A stretch of 64,000 bases of DNA from Ferroacidibacillus organovorans (GTDB lineage Bacteria; Bacillota; Bacilli; Alicyclobacillales; SLC66). A program made the translations under genes and the position numbers. The stretch covers positions 62,001 to 126,000 of the forward strand of contig NZ_LSUQ01000001.1 of the NCBI RefSeq assembly GCF_001642725.1, written 5' to 3'. Below are positions 1 through 8,389 of this stretch, one piece after another. The stretch's first letter is position 1; each line of letters begins with the position of its first letter. The notes under the pieces were generated by a model. The model worked only from the letters and a program-made list of their open reading frames with translations. It did no database searches and had not been told where the DNA came from.

Positions 1-531
1 TTTCTCGGAGTCGCGATCATCACGCTAGGTCCCCAGTCGTCTTCTCACTACCTGCGCGGCACGCTGCTTATCCTTGTCTCTGCAGTGTCTACCGCGTTCT
101 ACTTTGTCTATCAACAACCGCTTCTCATGCGATATGGCGCGATCGACGTGACCGCGTATGTTACGTGGTTTGGCACTGTGCCGATGCTCTGGTTTACAAA
201 AAGTTTATTTTTGCAAATGCCACACGCCAGTCTCACGGCGACGATCGCGGTGATTTATATTGGTGTATTCCCGGCCGCGATCGCGTATGTCGCGTGGGCG
301 GTGGCGCTCTCTTTAGGGCGTGCGTCTGGCGTGTCTTCGGCGCTCTACTTAAACCCCATTCTCGCCATGATCGTCGCGTGGTTTCTGTTGCGTGAGGTTC
401 CAAAGTGGCAGGCTGTGCTCGGTGGCGCAGTGGCAATTCTCGGCGTGATTGTCGTCAATCGCTCGAATACGCTTTCGCGCAAACGAAAGACGGCAATCGC
501 GACGGAAGAAGGGAGAAATTCGACTACTTAA
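1..531 (+). CDS. DMT-superfamily (EamA) exporter, C-terminal part
   Basis: The frame is open from base 1, so the gene begins outside the window. The visible 176 residues are strongly hydrophobic, with about five membrane segments and a repeat-like closing half. A segment reading YLNPILAMIVAWFLLREVP is typical of the last helices of EamA-type drug/metabolite transporters. The protein ends in a short basic tail (SRKRKT) after the last helix. Substrate cannot be told from sequence. It is followed by a promoter for the next unit, so it probably closes its own transcript. The family call is firm; the role is unknown. Confidence 0.8.
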   Translation, partial: FLGVAIITLGPQSSSHYLRGTLLILVSAVSTAFYFVYQQPLLMRYGAIDVTAYVTWFGTVPMLWFTKSLFLQMPHASLTATIAVIYIGVFPAAIAYVAWAVALSLGRASGVSSALYLNPILAMIVAWFLLREVPKWQAVLGGAVAILGVIVVNRSNTLSRKRKTAIATEEGRNSTT

Positions 532-547
532 TTTGTCTTGAGTGGGA

Positions 548-576
548 TTGTCACCGCGCGGCGTGTAGGGTATACT
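548..576 (+). promoter_or_regulatory. sigma-A type promoter for the cimA leader
   Basis: TTGTCA at 548-553, a 17-base spacer, and TATACT at 571-576. It lies just after the transporter stop and about 20 bases before the first conserved leader element, as expected for a riboswitch-controlled gene. Confidence 0.75.
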
Positions 577-597
577 TGCCATAATTCATGAGAGTGT

Positions 598-836
598 TGG
601 CGATGATGGGAACGAGTAGTCTGGAAGAGCGAACAGAGAGCGGGACGCAAGGGTGCGAGTCCTGAACGAACTCACCAGATGAAGATCCTCCTTGAGCTGT
701 TGCGTGAACCTTTTTGCAGTAGCGCGACCGGAACCCTACCGTTAAAAAGGGGGGATGTGATCAAAGAAACGGATCACCCGGTGGTAGAGCGAAGAAGTCT
801 TTCGTCCGGTATGGATGAAGGGCTATTTGTGTTTTT
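598..836 (+). promoter_or_regulatory. T-box leader of cimA, probably isoleucine-specific
   Basis: Stem I-like elements are visible near 610-665, with an AGAGAGCGGGA segment and GGGTGCGAGTCC. A candidate specifier region follows, where GAAG-ATC at about 680 would read isoleucine. The T-box itself (GGTGGTAGAGCG, 780-791, with CGTCC at 803-807) is a slightly variant form of the usual GGTGGTACCGCG. The terminator is clear: a 9-bp stem 799-807/813-821 followed by a U-rich run to 836. Uncharged tRNA would stabilise the antiterminator and switch on citramalate synthase. The class is solid from the T-box/terminator pair. The specifier assignment is inference and should be folded. Confidence 0.85.
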
Positions 837-895
837 AAAAGAGATAAGAACTTCGGTTCAAAAGAGAGAAATAAGGGAGAAGGAGTGGGGACGAC

Positions 896-2452
896 ATGAA
901 CCGTGTGTACGTCTATGACACAACGCTGCGCGACGGCGCTCAGACAGAAGGCGTGAGTTTTTCCGTTGCCGACAAGCTTGATGTGGTTACGCGCCTCGAT
1001 CAGTTAGGCGTCGATTACATCGAGGGTGGATGGCCTGGATCAAACGCCAAGGATCTCGAATTCTTTTATCGCTTAAAATCACTTCCGCTTCGACACAGCC
1101 GAGTCGTCGCGTTTACGAGCACGCGCCGCAAGGGGCAAAAGATTGAGCAGGATGAACCGATGAAGATGGTGTTGGGGACGGATCTAGCGCACTGCGCAGT
1201 CGTAGGGAAAACGTGGGATTTCCACGTTGAGAAGGCGCTGCAAACGGATCTTTTAGAGAATCTGGCGATGATTCGTGATACGGTGAGATTTCTGAAGGAT
1301 CGAGATATTGAAGTTTTATTTGACGCGGAACACTTTTTTGACGGTTACAGTAACAACTCGGTCTACGCATTGGAGGCGCTTTATACGGCAAAAAACGCCG
1401 GGGCGGACTGGCTGATCTTATGCGATACAAATGGCGGAGCGCTGCCGAGCGCAATTGCGCGCGCGGTGGCTGATGTTCGGGCAAATGGGTTGGGACCTGT
1501 GGGAATTCACGCGCACAATGACGGGGGGCTGGCGATTGCAAACACCCTCTTTGCCGTCGATGCTGGCGCTACGCAGGTTCAGGTGACGGTGAATGGACTC
1601 GGTGAACGCTGTGGGAATGCCGATATGTGCTCCGTGGTGCCGAATCTTGTTCACAAAATGAAGCACGTCTGCACCATGGGAGAGCAGGGATTGCGTGATC
1701 TGAAATCCATCTCAGAACATCTTTACACGTTGACGGGAATCAAGCCGCAAGCGCATCAACCGTATGTTGGCCGAAGCGCGTTCGCGCATAAAGCGGGCAT
1801 CCACGTGAGTGCGGTGATGCGCGATCCAAAACTCTACGAACATCTCGCGCCTGATGCAGTTGGGAATGAGCGACGCGTTCTCGTGTCTGAGCTGTCTGGC
1901 GCGAGCAATATCGCCTTTTACCTGGAGAGCAGAGGGGTTCAGGCAACGCCTGCACAAATTCAGGAGATTCTGGGCCAGGTGAAATTGGCAGAGCAGAAAG
2001 GCTATGTATTGGAACACGCGCCAGAGACGCTTGAGTGGATTGTTTCACGCGCTCTTTTTGACAACAAGGGAAGAGCTGCCCTTCACGCGAGCGCGGAATG
2101 CCACAGTGTTGAACACGGAATGGAGTGTCACTGGCAGTGGCTGGATAAGGAAGAGGGTCGTCACGAGACGCCTGGTGTCGGCGTTGGGCGAACAGAGACA
2201 GAGGCACTTTTTTCTGCGGCGGGGTTTGCGGCGCAGGGCGTCGTGTTAATCAATGCGATCACGACGGAGATCATCCACAGCGATCAAAGCGCGCGCTGTC
2301 GCGTCCGTGTGGAGTTTGAAGCACTTGGCCGCTACGGCTGCTTCATGGGCGTCGGGTATGATTCGCTCTCAGCGAGTGTGGATGCGCTAACCCAAATGGC
2401 GGAACTCTTCCATTTTCGACAAGCTGACAAAACGGCTGAAACAGCGGTTTAG
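896..2452 (+). CDS. cimA: (R)-citramalate synthase
   Basis: Condenses acetyl-CoA with pyruvate to give citramalate, the first step of the threonine-independent route to isoleucine. The 518 residues begin with the HMGL-like TIM barrel: DTTLRDGAQ at residues 8-16 supplies metal and substrate ligands, and the HAHND metal motif sits near 205-209. The C-terminal third is a LeuA-type allosteric domain, where isoleucine feedback is known in the family. Length and the N-terminal signature fit the CimA/LeuA2 branch rather than LeuA. The start at 896 was chosen because the frame matches the family N-terminus and a purine-rich SD (AGAAGGAG) precedes it. Its T-box leader with a possible Ile specifier agrees with the pathway. 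A strong terminator follows. Confidence 0.93.
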   Translation: MNRVYVYDTTLRDGAQTEGVSFSVADKLDVVTRLDQLGVDYIEGGWPGSNAKDLEFFYRLKSLPLRHSRVVAFTSTRRKGQKIEQDEPMKMVLGTDLAHCAVVGKTWDFHVEKALQTDLLENLAMIRDTVRFLKDRDIEVLFDAEHFFDGYSNNSVYALEALYTAKNAGADWLILCDTNGGALPSAIARAVADVRANGLGPVGIHAHNDGGLAIANTLFAVDAGATQVQVTVNGLGERCGNADMCSVVPNLVHKMKHVCTMGEQGLRDLKSISEHLYTLTGIKPQAHQPYVGRSAFAHKAGIHVSAVMRDPKLYEHLAPDAVGNERRVLVSELSGASNIAFYLESRGVQATPAQIQEILGQVKLAEQKGYVLEHAPETLEWIVSRALFDNKGRAALHASAECHSVEHGMECHWQWLDKEEGRHETPGVGVGRTETEALFSAAGFAAQGVVLINAITTEIIHSDQSARCRVRVEFEALGRYGCFMGVGYDSLSASVDALTQMAELFHFRQADKTAETAV

Positions 2453-2485
2453 TGACATTCGCGCAAAAGAGGGTTCGCTCACGTG

Positions 2486-2518
2486 AAAGCCCCTTGCGCG
2501 ATGAGGCAAGGGGCTTTT
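2486..2518 (+). terminator. rho-independent terminator after cimA
   Basis: GCCCCTTGC (2489-2497) pairs with GCAAGGGGC (2506-2514), then TTTT. It lies between cimA and the convergent mtnD and may also stop transcription from the other side, although the T-run on the minus strand is short. Confidence 0.85.
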
Positions 2519-2568
2519 GTGGGAGCGCCCGTGATGAGACGCGTAAATAGGATGTGCCGCAAAGTTTC

Positions 2569-3111
2569 TTATGCTTTTTCAAAACCGATGTCTGCATAGG
2601 GGTGAGCGACCCAGCCTGCGGGATCGATGAAAAGGCGAACGGCGACGACCGCCCGCTCATCGGTCAGTGTAAAAAAGTGCGGGTTGTGCTCGGGGACTGA
2701 AATCACGTCACCCGCGCGTAGGTTAACGTCAAAATAGCCGACTTCCGCGGAACCTTTAATAATGAAAATTCCACTGCCCGCAGCGATGGCGCGCACTTCA
2801 TCTTCGGTGTGTGTGTGAACTTGTTCAAACTTTTTCAAAAGATCTTCAAGCCCCGGCGTTTGATTGGAGAGGGCAATGACATCCCATTTTACATACCCAC
2901 GCTCCTTGGCGAGTTTTTCGATTTGCGGCGCGAGCGCTGTCAGAATCTCCTCTTTTTCTGTGTCGCCAAGTGAAAATGAGTTTGACTGCTCAGGTGTCAG
3001 AGCAAAGAGATCCCATTGTTCGTAATAGACGCCCTGGTTTGCTAAAAACGCGCGCACAGCCTCATCATCGGTGATCCACTCATCTGTGTTTCGCACACGG
3101 ATTGTTGCCAT
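2569..3111 (-). CDS. mtnD: acireductone dioxygenase
   Basis: Oxidises the acireductone of the methionine salvage pathway, yielding 2-keto-4-methylthiobutyrate and formate with Fe2+ (other metals change the products). The 180-residue cupin carries the HTHTEDEVR metal motif in the middle and a second His in NPHFF. The start at 3111 was chosen because it gives the family N-terminus (ATIRVRNTDEW) and is preceded by AAGGAG at good spacing; an upstream ATG at 3150 has no such support. It is divergent from mtnWXB, with which it shares a pathway, so the 3112-3274 interval probably holds promoters for both units. Confidence 0.93.
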   Translation of the reverse strand: MATIRVRNTDEWITDDEAVRAFLANQGVYYEQWDLFALTPEQSNSFSLGDTEKEEILTALAPQIEKLAKERGYVKWDVIALSNQTPGLEDLLKKFEQVHTHTEDEVRAIAAGSGIFIIKGSAEVGYFDVNLRAGDVISVPEHNPHFFTLTDERAVVAVRLFIDPAGWVAHPYADIGFEKA

Positions 3112-3215
3112 CTTGCCACTCCTTCGGGTGAACGTATTTACGCTACGCACAGGATAACGGCGCGCTGATTGTCCTATTTTAGGAGAGTTGAAACGCTTTG
3201 TCTATGGATGGTGGT

Positions 3216-3245
3216 TTGACACGCCGCTTTACCGGTCGGTATAGT
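3216..3245 (+). promoter_or_regulatory. sigma-A type promoter for mtnWXB
   Basis: A perfect TTGACA at 3216-3221, an 18-base spacer, and TATAGT at 3240-3245, 30 bases before the mtnW start. I saw no SAM riboswitch or T-box in this gap. Confidence 0.75.
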
Positions 3246-3274
3246 GTTCAGAGGTTTAAAAAAGGACGGATCGC

Positions 3275-4498
3275 GTGATGGAACAGCAGAATGATGTAAT
3301 CGCACGCTATGCGCTGATTGATCGTGAAAAAAACCTGTCTGCACGCGCGGAGGGGATCGCAGTCGGGCTAACGGTAGGCTCCTGGACGGATTTGCCGCGA
3401 GCGACGCAAGAGCGTGTGGAGCCATTTCGAGGGCGCATTGAAGAGATTAGGACACTTGATGTCATCGATGAAAATCGTGTGCGAGCAGAGATTGCGATCC
3501 GCTATCCAATGATCAATCTGACGGATCAGATCGCGGCGCTCTTGACCACAGTCTTTGGTAAACTGTCAATGGACGGTGAGATTCGCCTTGTCGATCTCAC
3601 ACTGCCAAGCGCCTATCAGGCGAAGTTTCAAGGCGCGAAATTCGGTGTGCGCGGATTGCGTGAACGACTCTCGGTCTATGATCGCCCGCTTGTGATGAGT
3701 ATCTTCAAAACGTGTGTTGGACAGACGCTCGATGAGTTGGCGTTTCACTTTCGCGAACAGGCGCAAGGCGGCGTCGATCTGATCAAGGATGACGAGATTT
3801 TCTTTCACGAGGCTGTGCCACCACAGGTTCGCGTCAAACGTTATCGTGAAGAGGGATTGCGACTGGAACAAGAGACAGGTCGGCGACCGCGCTATGCGGT
3901 GAATTTGACGGGTCCTGTCTTTCAACTCAAGGAACGGGCAAAACGACTGCAAGAGGTGGGCGCAGATCTCTTTTTATTTAACGTGTTTGCGTACGGGCTT
4001 GATGTTTTGCGTGAACTCACATCAGACAGTGACATTCAGGTTCCGTTTATGGCGCATCCAGCGCTCGCAGGCGCCTTCTATGCAAGCGCACATCACGGGA
4101 TCGCCGCGCATGTGCTGCTCGGCGACCTGTTGCGGTTGGCAGGCGCTGACATCGCCATTTTCCCGTCGCCGTTCGGATCAGTTCGGCTCGCGCGCGAGGA
4201 GAGCGCTTTGCTTACCGAGCGGTTGCGTGCGCCTGGTCCCTTCGCGCCGTTGATGCCTGCACCTTCTGCCGGAATTCACCCAGGAATGGTACCGCTATTG
4301 GTTGCGGAGTACGGTGAGGATGTGATTGTCAATGCGGGGGGCGGAATTCACGGTCATCCGCGGGGGGCGGCAGCTGGTGGCAAAGCGATTTATCAGGCGC
4401 TCGACGCGGTTCGCAGTGGAGTGCCGCTAAACGTTGCGGCAGAGACTCACATGGAACTCTACGAGGCGCTTGTGAAGTGGGGGGCGGCGCGTGTCTAA
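3275..4498 (+). CDS. mtnW: 2,3-diketo-5-methylthiopentyl-1-phosphate enolase (RuBisCO-like)
   Basis: A RuBisCO-like protein that enolises the diketone intermediate of methionine salvage. At 407 residues it has the family length. The N-terminal alpha/beta domain is followed by the barrel, with the lysine-acidic motif GVDLIKDDE around residues 165-173 where RuBisCO carries its carbamylated lysine, and glycine-rich phosphate-binding stretches near the C-terminus (GGGIHGHP). The start is GTG at 3275 or ATG at 3278; both are served by the AAAGGA upstream. It overlaps mtnX by 8 bases, showing translational coupling in the mtnW-mtnX-mtnB order known from Bacillus. Confidence 0.93.
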   Translation: MMEQQNDVIARYALIDREKNLSARAEGIAVGLTVGSWTDLPRATQERVEPFRGRIEEIRTLDVIDENRVRAEIAIRYPMINLTDQIAALLTTVFGKLSMDGEIRLVDLTLPSAYQAKFQGAKFGVRGLRERLSVYDRPLVMSIFKTCVGQTLDELAFHFREQAQGGVDLIKDDEIFFHEAVPPQVRVKRYREEGLRLEQETGRRPRYAVNLTGPVFQLKERAKRLQEVGADLFLFNVFAYGLDVLRELTSDSDIQVPFMAHPALAGAFYASAHHGIAAHVLLGDLLRLAGADIAIFPSPFGSVRLAREESALLTERLRAPGPFAPLMPAPSAGIHPGMVPLLVAEYGEDVIVNAGGGIHGHPRGAAAGGKAIYQALDAVRSGVPLNVAAETHMELYEALVKWGAARV

Positions 4499-5171
4499 CC
4501 CGGTCGGACTCTCCATTTTCTGTGACTTTGACGGCACGATTGCGACTGAAGACATGATCTCGGCGATTGTTACCTACGCGCTAAAGGATGCGGCGCAGCC
4601 CCTTTTTGAACGCATTCTAACGCGCGAGTGCTCGATTCGCGAAGGCGTCAGCGCACTGTTCGCGATGATTCCTTCTTCGCGGTACGGTGAGCTCGTTTCG
4701 TTTGCGCGCGAGCGCGTCACGATTCGACCGGGATTTGGCGAGTTTGTCGCGTACTGCCAGGAGAATCAAATACCTCTGCGCATCGTGAGTGGGGGCTTTG
4801 ACTTTTTTGTGAAGCCAGCGCTTGCTTCTTTTGCCGGAATTGACGCAATCTATGCCAACACGCTTGACACGTCAGGGCCGTACTTGCGCGCGGTTTGGCC
4901 GTACCCATGTGACGAACACTGTGCAGGGGATTGTGGACTCTGTAAACCTTCCATCAAACGATTGCACGAGGCAAAGCGCGTGGTAGTCATTGGCGATGGA
5001 ATCACGGATGTGCGCATCGCTTTGCAGGCGGATCTCGTCATTGCGCGCGATGCGCTGCTTTCGTATGGGGTGGAGCACGGGCTGCCTGTCGCTAGATTTG
5101 AGGACTTTATGGATGTTATCGCGATTTTAAGGCGTGAGGAAAAGGAGTTGAGCGCGTGTCTGAAGCTGTAA
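4491..5171 (+). CDS. mtnX: 2-hydroxy-3-keto-5-methylthiopentenyl-1-phosphate phosphatase
   Basis: A HAD-superfamily phosphatase acting directly after MtnW to release the acireductone that MtnD oxidises. Of 226 residues, the nucleophile motif DFDGT is at 12-16, and the acidic motif GDGITD near residue 168 binds Mg2+. The GTG start lies inside the mtnW 3' end, and the gene overlaps mtnB by 16 bases. A CDEHCAGDCGLCK segment holds three cysteines, a feature also seen in MtnX relatives. Assignment rests on family motifs plus position between mtnW and mtnB. Confidence 0.9.
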   Translation: MSNPVGLSIFCDFDGTIATEDMISAIVTYALKDAAQPLFERILTRECSIREGVSALFAMIPSSRYGELVSFARERVTIRPGFGEFVAYCQENQIPLRIVSGGFDFFVKPALASFAGIDAIYANTLDTSGPYLRAVWPYPCDEHCAGDCGLCKPSIKRLHEAKRVVVIGDGITDVRIALQADLVIARDALLSYGVEHGLPVARFEDFMDVIAILRREEKELSACLKL

Positions 5172-5776
5172 AAGATTTGGTTGAGGTTGCGCAGCGGTTA
5201 GGTGGATACGGCTATTTCCCGGCTACCAGCGGAAATTTGTCGATCCGCGAATCGGGCGAAACCTTACGCATGCGCGTCAGCGTCTCTGGTATCGACAAGA
5301 CGCGCCTCACAGAGGGTGATCTGCTTTTGGTGGATGAGCATCTGCAGTCCACAGAACAGGCTGCGCGCAAGCCGTCTGCCGAGGCCATCGTCCACGTAAA
5401 GCTGTATCAAAAGTCGGACGCGATGTGCATCCTTCACGTGCATACGATCTCAAACAATCTCATCACACTGCGCTATGATGCGCGCGGTAGCATTCCGCTT
5501 TCTGGAAATGAACTCTTAAAAGCGCTTGGCCACTGGGAAGAAGATGCGCGCGTCAATGTTCCTCTCGTTGAGAATTACAGTGACTTGACGAAACTCGCCA
5601 CTGCGGTTGCTGCGGCGTATGATCCGGCGGTGCCTGGAGTGCTCGTGAAACAGCATGGCATCTACGTACTCGGTCGAAGCGTCGCTGAGGCGCTCCGCCA
5701 TTTAGAGGCGTTTGAATTTCTTTTCTCACTCACCTTGCAGCGCGCAGCGCTCACTCCGCTTGCAACAGCGGAGTGA
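5156..5776 (+). CDS. mtnB: methylthioribulose-1-phosphate dehydratase
   Basis: A class II aldolase-fold zinc enzyme that dehydrates methylthioribulose-1-phosphate, the step before MtnW. It has 206 residues from a GTG start. The zinc-binding HVH is near residues 95-97, with a further His in the KQHGIYV segment near 167. PATSGNLSIR near residue 21 is the substrate-phosphate motif. It is the last gene of the mtnWXB unit; its 3' end overlaps the convergent helicase gene by 26 bases. mtnA and mtnK or mtnN, needed to feed this enzyme, are not in the window. Confidence 0.92.
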   Translation: MSEAVKDLVEVAQRLGGYGYFPATSGNLSIRESGETLRMRVSVSGIDKTRLTEGDLLLVDEHLQSTEQAARKPSAEAIVHVKLYQKSDAMCILHVHTISNNLITLRYDARGSIPLSGNELLKALGHWEEDARVNVPLVENYSDLTKLATAVAAAYDPAVPGVLVKQHGIYVLGRSVAEALRHLEAFEFLFSLTLQRAALTPLATAE

Positions 5777-7907
5777 GCGGATCTTTTTGCAGGATATAAA
5801 GGCGATGGAGCGCGCGTGTACAGGCGACATAAAGCAGTTTTGCGTGAAGGGAAGAGCGCGCGTCATACGAGTGTTCACTCGGATTGAGGACGATCACCGC
5901 GTCAAACTCCAGCCCTTTGCTCATATAAATCGGCATGAGGTGGAGTCCGCCTTCGTAGTGCTCAGTTTTCTCTGACAAAAGGGGAAGCGTATATGCCGCA
6001 TCCTTTTGCAAACGATCCTGCAGCGCGCTGCACGCCGCGATTGTCTTTTCGACCACGGCAATTTGTTTATACCCCTCGCTTTGTATGCGCGAAATGAGTT
6101 CGATCAGCGCCCCCACCTCATGCGTTTCATCCGTCTGAAGAATCTCCGGTTCGACGCCGTGGCGAAGCACCGGTTTTGCGAGTGGAATTCCCGGCGTTTG
6201 GTAACGCTGCAGCGCTCGATTGGCAAACGTGACGATCTCCACCGTGGAGCGATAGCTCTGTTCGAGCGTCTTATACGCTGCACGCTCCGCAAACACATCG
6301 CGGGTCACTTCGTCCCATGACGTCAATCCTTTATAGGGTGAGATCGATTGGGAGACGTCACCAAAAATGCTGAGTGTTGCATTTGGACTAAGCTTTGTCA
6401 AGACGAAAATTTGAAAGGCGCTAAGATCTTGCGCCTCGTCAACGATCATGTGAGCATAGCGGGTATCCGCCGCAAAGCCGTGAAAATGTCTCGTGAGAAA
6501 GAGCAGCGCCGCTGAGTCTTCCCACTCAAGTGTGCGATCAGCTTCCGCATAGCGTGCCAGCACATAACGTTTTGTCTGTTCGTTTAGCTCAAGGTCATCC
6601 GACAGCTCAGCGAGTACCCGACTCACATTGTTTTCGCTACTAAGCACCTTGCGATAGAGCGCATAGATGTCGATATTCTTAACTGTGCGCACATACCGCG
6701 CGTAGCGCTCTTCAATCGCTGCTTTGATTTTGGCGCTCTGCTCTAGAGAGTCGGCGTATCTCCCTTTTGTCAATCGTTTGTCAAAGCGCGCGATCTCTTC
6801 TTTAATCGCGTCTTGCGCGAAGCGCGCCAAACTGTCGAGTAGGCGCTTTCTACGCTTCAGGTAAGGCTCATAGCGGTAGTCATCAAAAAAACGTCTCGCG
6901 ATTTCCTCTTTTGGCATCTGGTGACGAGGCGACAGCACAAGGTCCGCATCTGGCACGATCTGCTTTGCAACCTTTTCAACAACCCGCAAAAGCAGCCTGG
7001 CAAACGCCATGCTTCCGCGCAGGCGCGCTGCGTGTATGATGATCTGCTGTTCAGCGCGCTTTGCGTCGTCGCTTTCTTCGAAAAAAAGCATACGCTTCTG
7101 CGCTTCACTCGCAAACTTTGTTTTTTTAGGGAGAAGATGGTGCGTCAAATCCTCCCACGTGTATTGCGCGACACCTTCGACGCCAAGATCAGGCAAGACG
7201 TTTGCGATGTAGTCCAAAAATACACGGTTGGGGGCAATAACGAGAAACTGGGTGTGTGCCGCGTTGTTTCGCTTTTGGTATGCAAGATAGGAGAGGCGGT
7301 GAAGCGCGATGGTTGTTTTGCCACTCCCGGCAACTCCTTGCACAACCATGTTCTCGCGGGCATCCGCGCGGATGATACGATTTTGTTCCGCCTGAATCGT
7401 CTCCACAATATCCTGAAGCTTGTCGCCGCTGCGCGCGCTCAACCGCTCAAGCAGGAGGCGATCGATAAGCGCACCGTTTTCACTGTCGTAAAACGCCTCG
7501 AGTGAGCCGTCGCGAAACTCGAACTGGCGCTTTCTTTCAAGATCAAAGGTGAGTGGGTGTTTTGGATCCACGTCGACGGATACATTCTCAAATGCGTCGT
7601 TATAGTAGAGATTGGCAATCGGGCTGCGCCAGTCGAGAACAATCGGTTGCAGTGTTTCCCGCTCAAAGATGCCAAAGCGGCCGATGTAGGCGTCCTCATT
7701 CACAGTGCGGCCGTGTTCTTTAAAGAAGATGCGAGCAAAATGTGGCTGCCTGTGGGACTTGATCAGTTCGCGGGATTGGTTTTGCAAGATGGCGGTCAGA
7801 ACGGTTTCGGTGTAATCGTTCGACGGTTTACCACTTCCGCGCAGCGCCTCGGCATCGCGCACGATATGCGCTCGGATGGCTTCGACGTGCTCTTTTTCCT
7901 TCATCAA
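5751..7907 (-). CDS. helD: HelD-type superfamily 1 ATPase (RNA polymerase recycling factor)
   Basis: A UvrD/Rep-like SF1 ATPase of the HelD group, known to bind RNA polymerase and strip it from stalled complexes. Walker A GVAGSGKTT is near residues 192-200 and the DEAQD box near 487. The stretch LDWRSPIANLYY is diagnostic of HelD. Compared with Bacillus HelD the N-terminus is about 45 residues shorter, so the coiled-coil arm that enters the polymerase secondary channel is reduced. TTG at 7907 and ATG at 7904 have poor SDs. A strong GGAGGT (7934-7939) instead points to an ACG codon at 7925 giving KLEDEL before this start. It lies downstream of the DUF1450 gene in the same frame. Confidence 0.85.
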   Translation of the reverse strand: MMKEKEHVEAIRAHIVRDAEALRGSGKPSNDYTETVLTAILQNQSRELIKSHRQPHFARIFFKEHGRTVNEDAYIGRFGIFERETLQPIVLDWRSPIANLYYNDAFENVSVDVDPKHPLTFDLERKRQFEFRDGSLEAFYDSENGALIDRLLLERLSARSGDKLQDIVETIQAEQNRIIRADARENMVVQGVAGSGKTTIALHRLSYLAYQKRNNAAHTQFLVIAPNRVFLDYIANVLPDLGVEGVAQYTWEDLTHHLLPKKTKFASEAQKRMLFFEESDDAKRAEQQIIIHAARLRGSMAFARLLLRVVEKVAKQIVPDADLVLSPRHQMPKEEIARRFFDDYRYEPYLKRRKRLLDSLARFAQDAIKEEIARFDKRLTKGRYADSLEQSAKIKAAIEERYARYVRTVKNIDIYALYRKVLSSENNVSRVLAELSDDLELNEQTKRYVLARYAEADRTLEWEDSAALLFLTRHFHGFAADTRYAHMIVDEAQDLSAFQIFVLTKLSPNATLSIFGDVSQSISPYKGLTSWDEVTRDVFAERAAYKTLEQSYRSTVEIVTFANRALQRYQTPGIPLAKPVLRHGVEPEILQTDETHEVGALIELISRIQSEGYKQIAVVEKTIAACSALQDRLQKDAAYTLPLLSEKTEHYEGGLHLMPIYMSKGLEFDAVIVLNPSEHSYDARSSLHAKLLYVACTRALHRLYILQKDPLTPLLQAE

Positions 7908-7946
7908 TTCATCTTCAAGTTTCGTGCGCCGACACCTCCAATTCCA

Positions 7947-8216
7947 TCATGATTCACCGCATCCATCAACCGCTGCGTCAGCCAACTCGCGTTGTTCCCG
8001 TGCGAATTGCGCGACGACACGTTTGAATAGCGCGTCCGGATCAGGGTCTTCCAGAAGTTTACCGTCGATCAAAAGGTAGGGTGTTTGCACACATAAATCA
8101 CAGTGATCAAGGCATGGATACTCGATGGCGTCATACGCATAAGAAAGGTGTCCCAACGCCTCTAACTCAGACGCTTTTTCAGAGATCGCATTGGCGACAC
8201 ACCATTCGACAATCAC
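7947..8216 (-). CDS. DUF1450 (YuzB-like) small cysteine protein
   Basis: 89 residues from a GTG start. The segment IVEWCVANA at the N-terminus and the cysteine cluster YPCLDHCDLC with the following PYLLIDGK are characteristic of DUF1450 proteins. Their function is not established; cysteine spacing suggests metal or redox chemistry. The GTG at 8216 was chosen because AAGGAAGG sits about 8 bases upstream and because family members start just before IVEW; the frame stays open much further upstream but into non-coding sequence. It probably forms a transcript with the helicase gene 39 bases downstream, which lies in the same frame. Confidence 0.85.
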   Translation of the reverse strand: MIVEWCVANAISEKASELEALGHLSYAYDAIEYPCLDHCDLCVQTPYLLIDGKLLEDPDPDALFKRVVAQFAREQRELADAAVDGCGES

Positions 8217-8389
8217 GGGAGACACCTTCCTTTGGCAAGGATGACGCGGCGCAAGGTTCGTCGTACAGCGCAAGGTCATGTTTTTTGAGTATAGCGCACT
8301 TCCGCGCTGTCTGCTTTGCAGGATTTCTGCCGCTTGATTCCGAATTCTATGACGACCGAGTTTCGTCACCCAAGGGGAGGGTTTTAGAG

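Noticed and set aside
8081-8389. N-terminal extension of the S9 peptidase
   Set aside because: It is antisense to the DUF1450 gene, has no family resemblance, and ATG 8390 has a strong SD.
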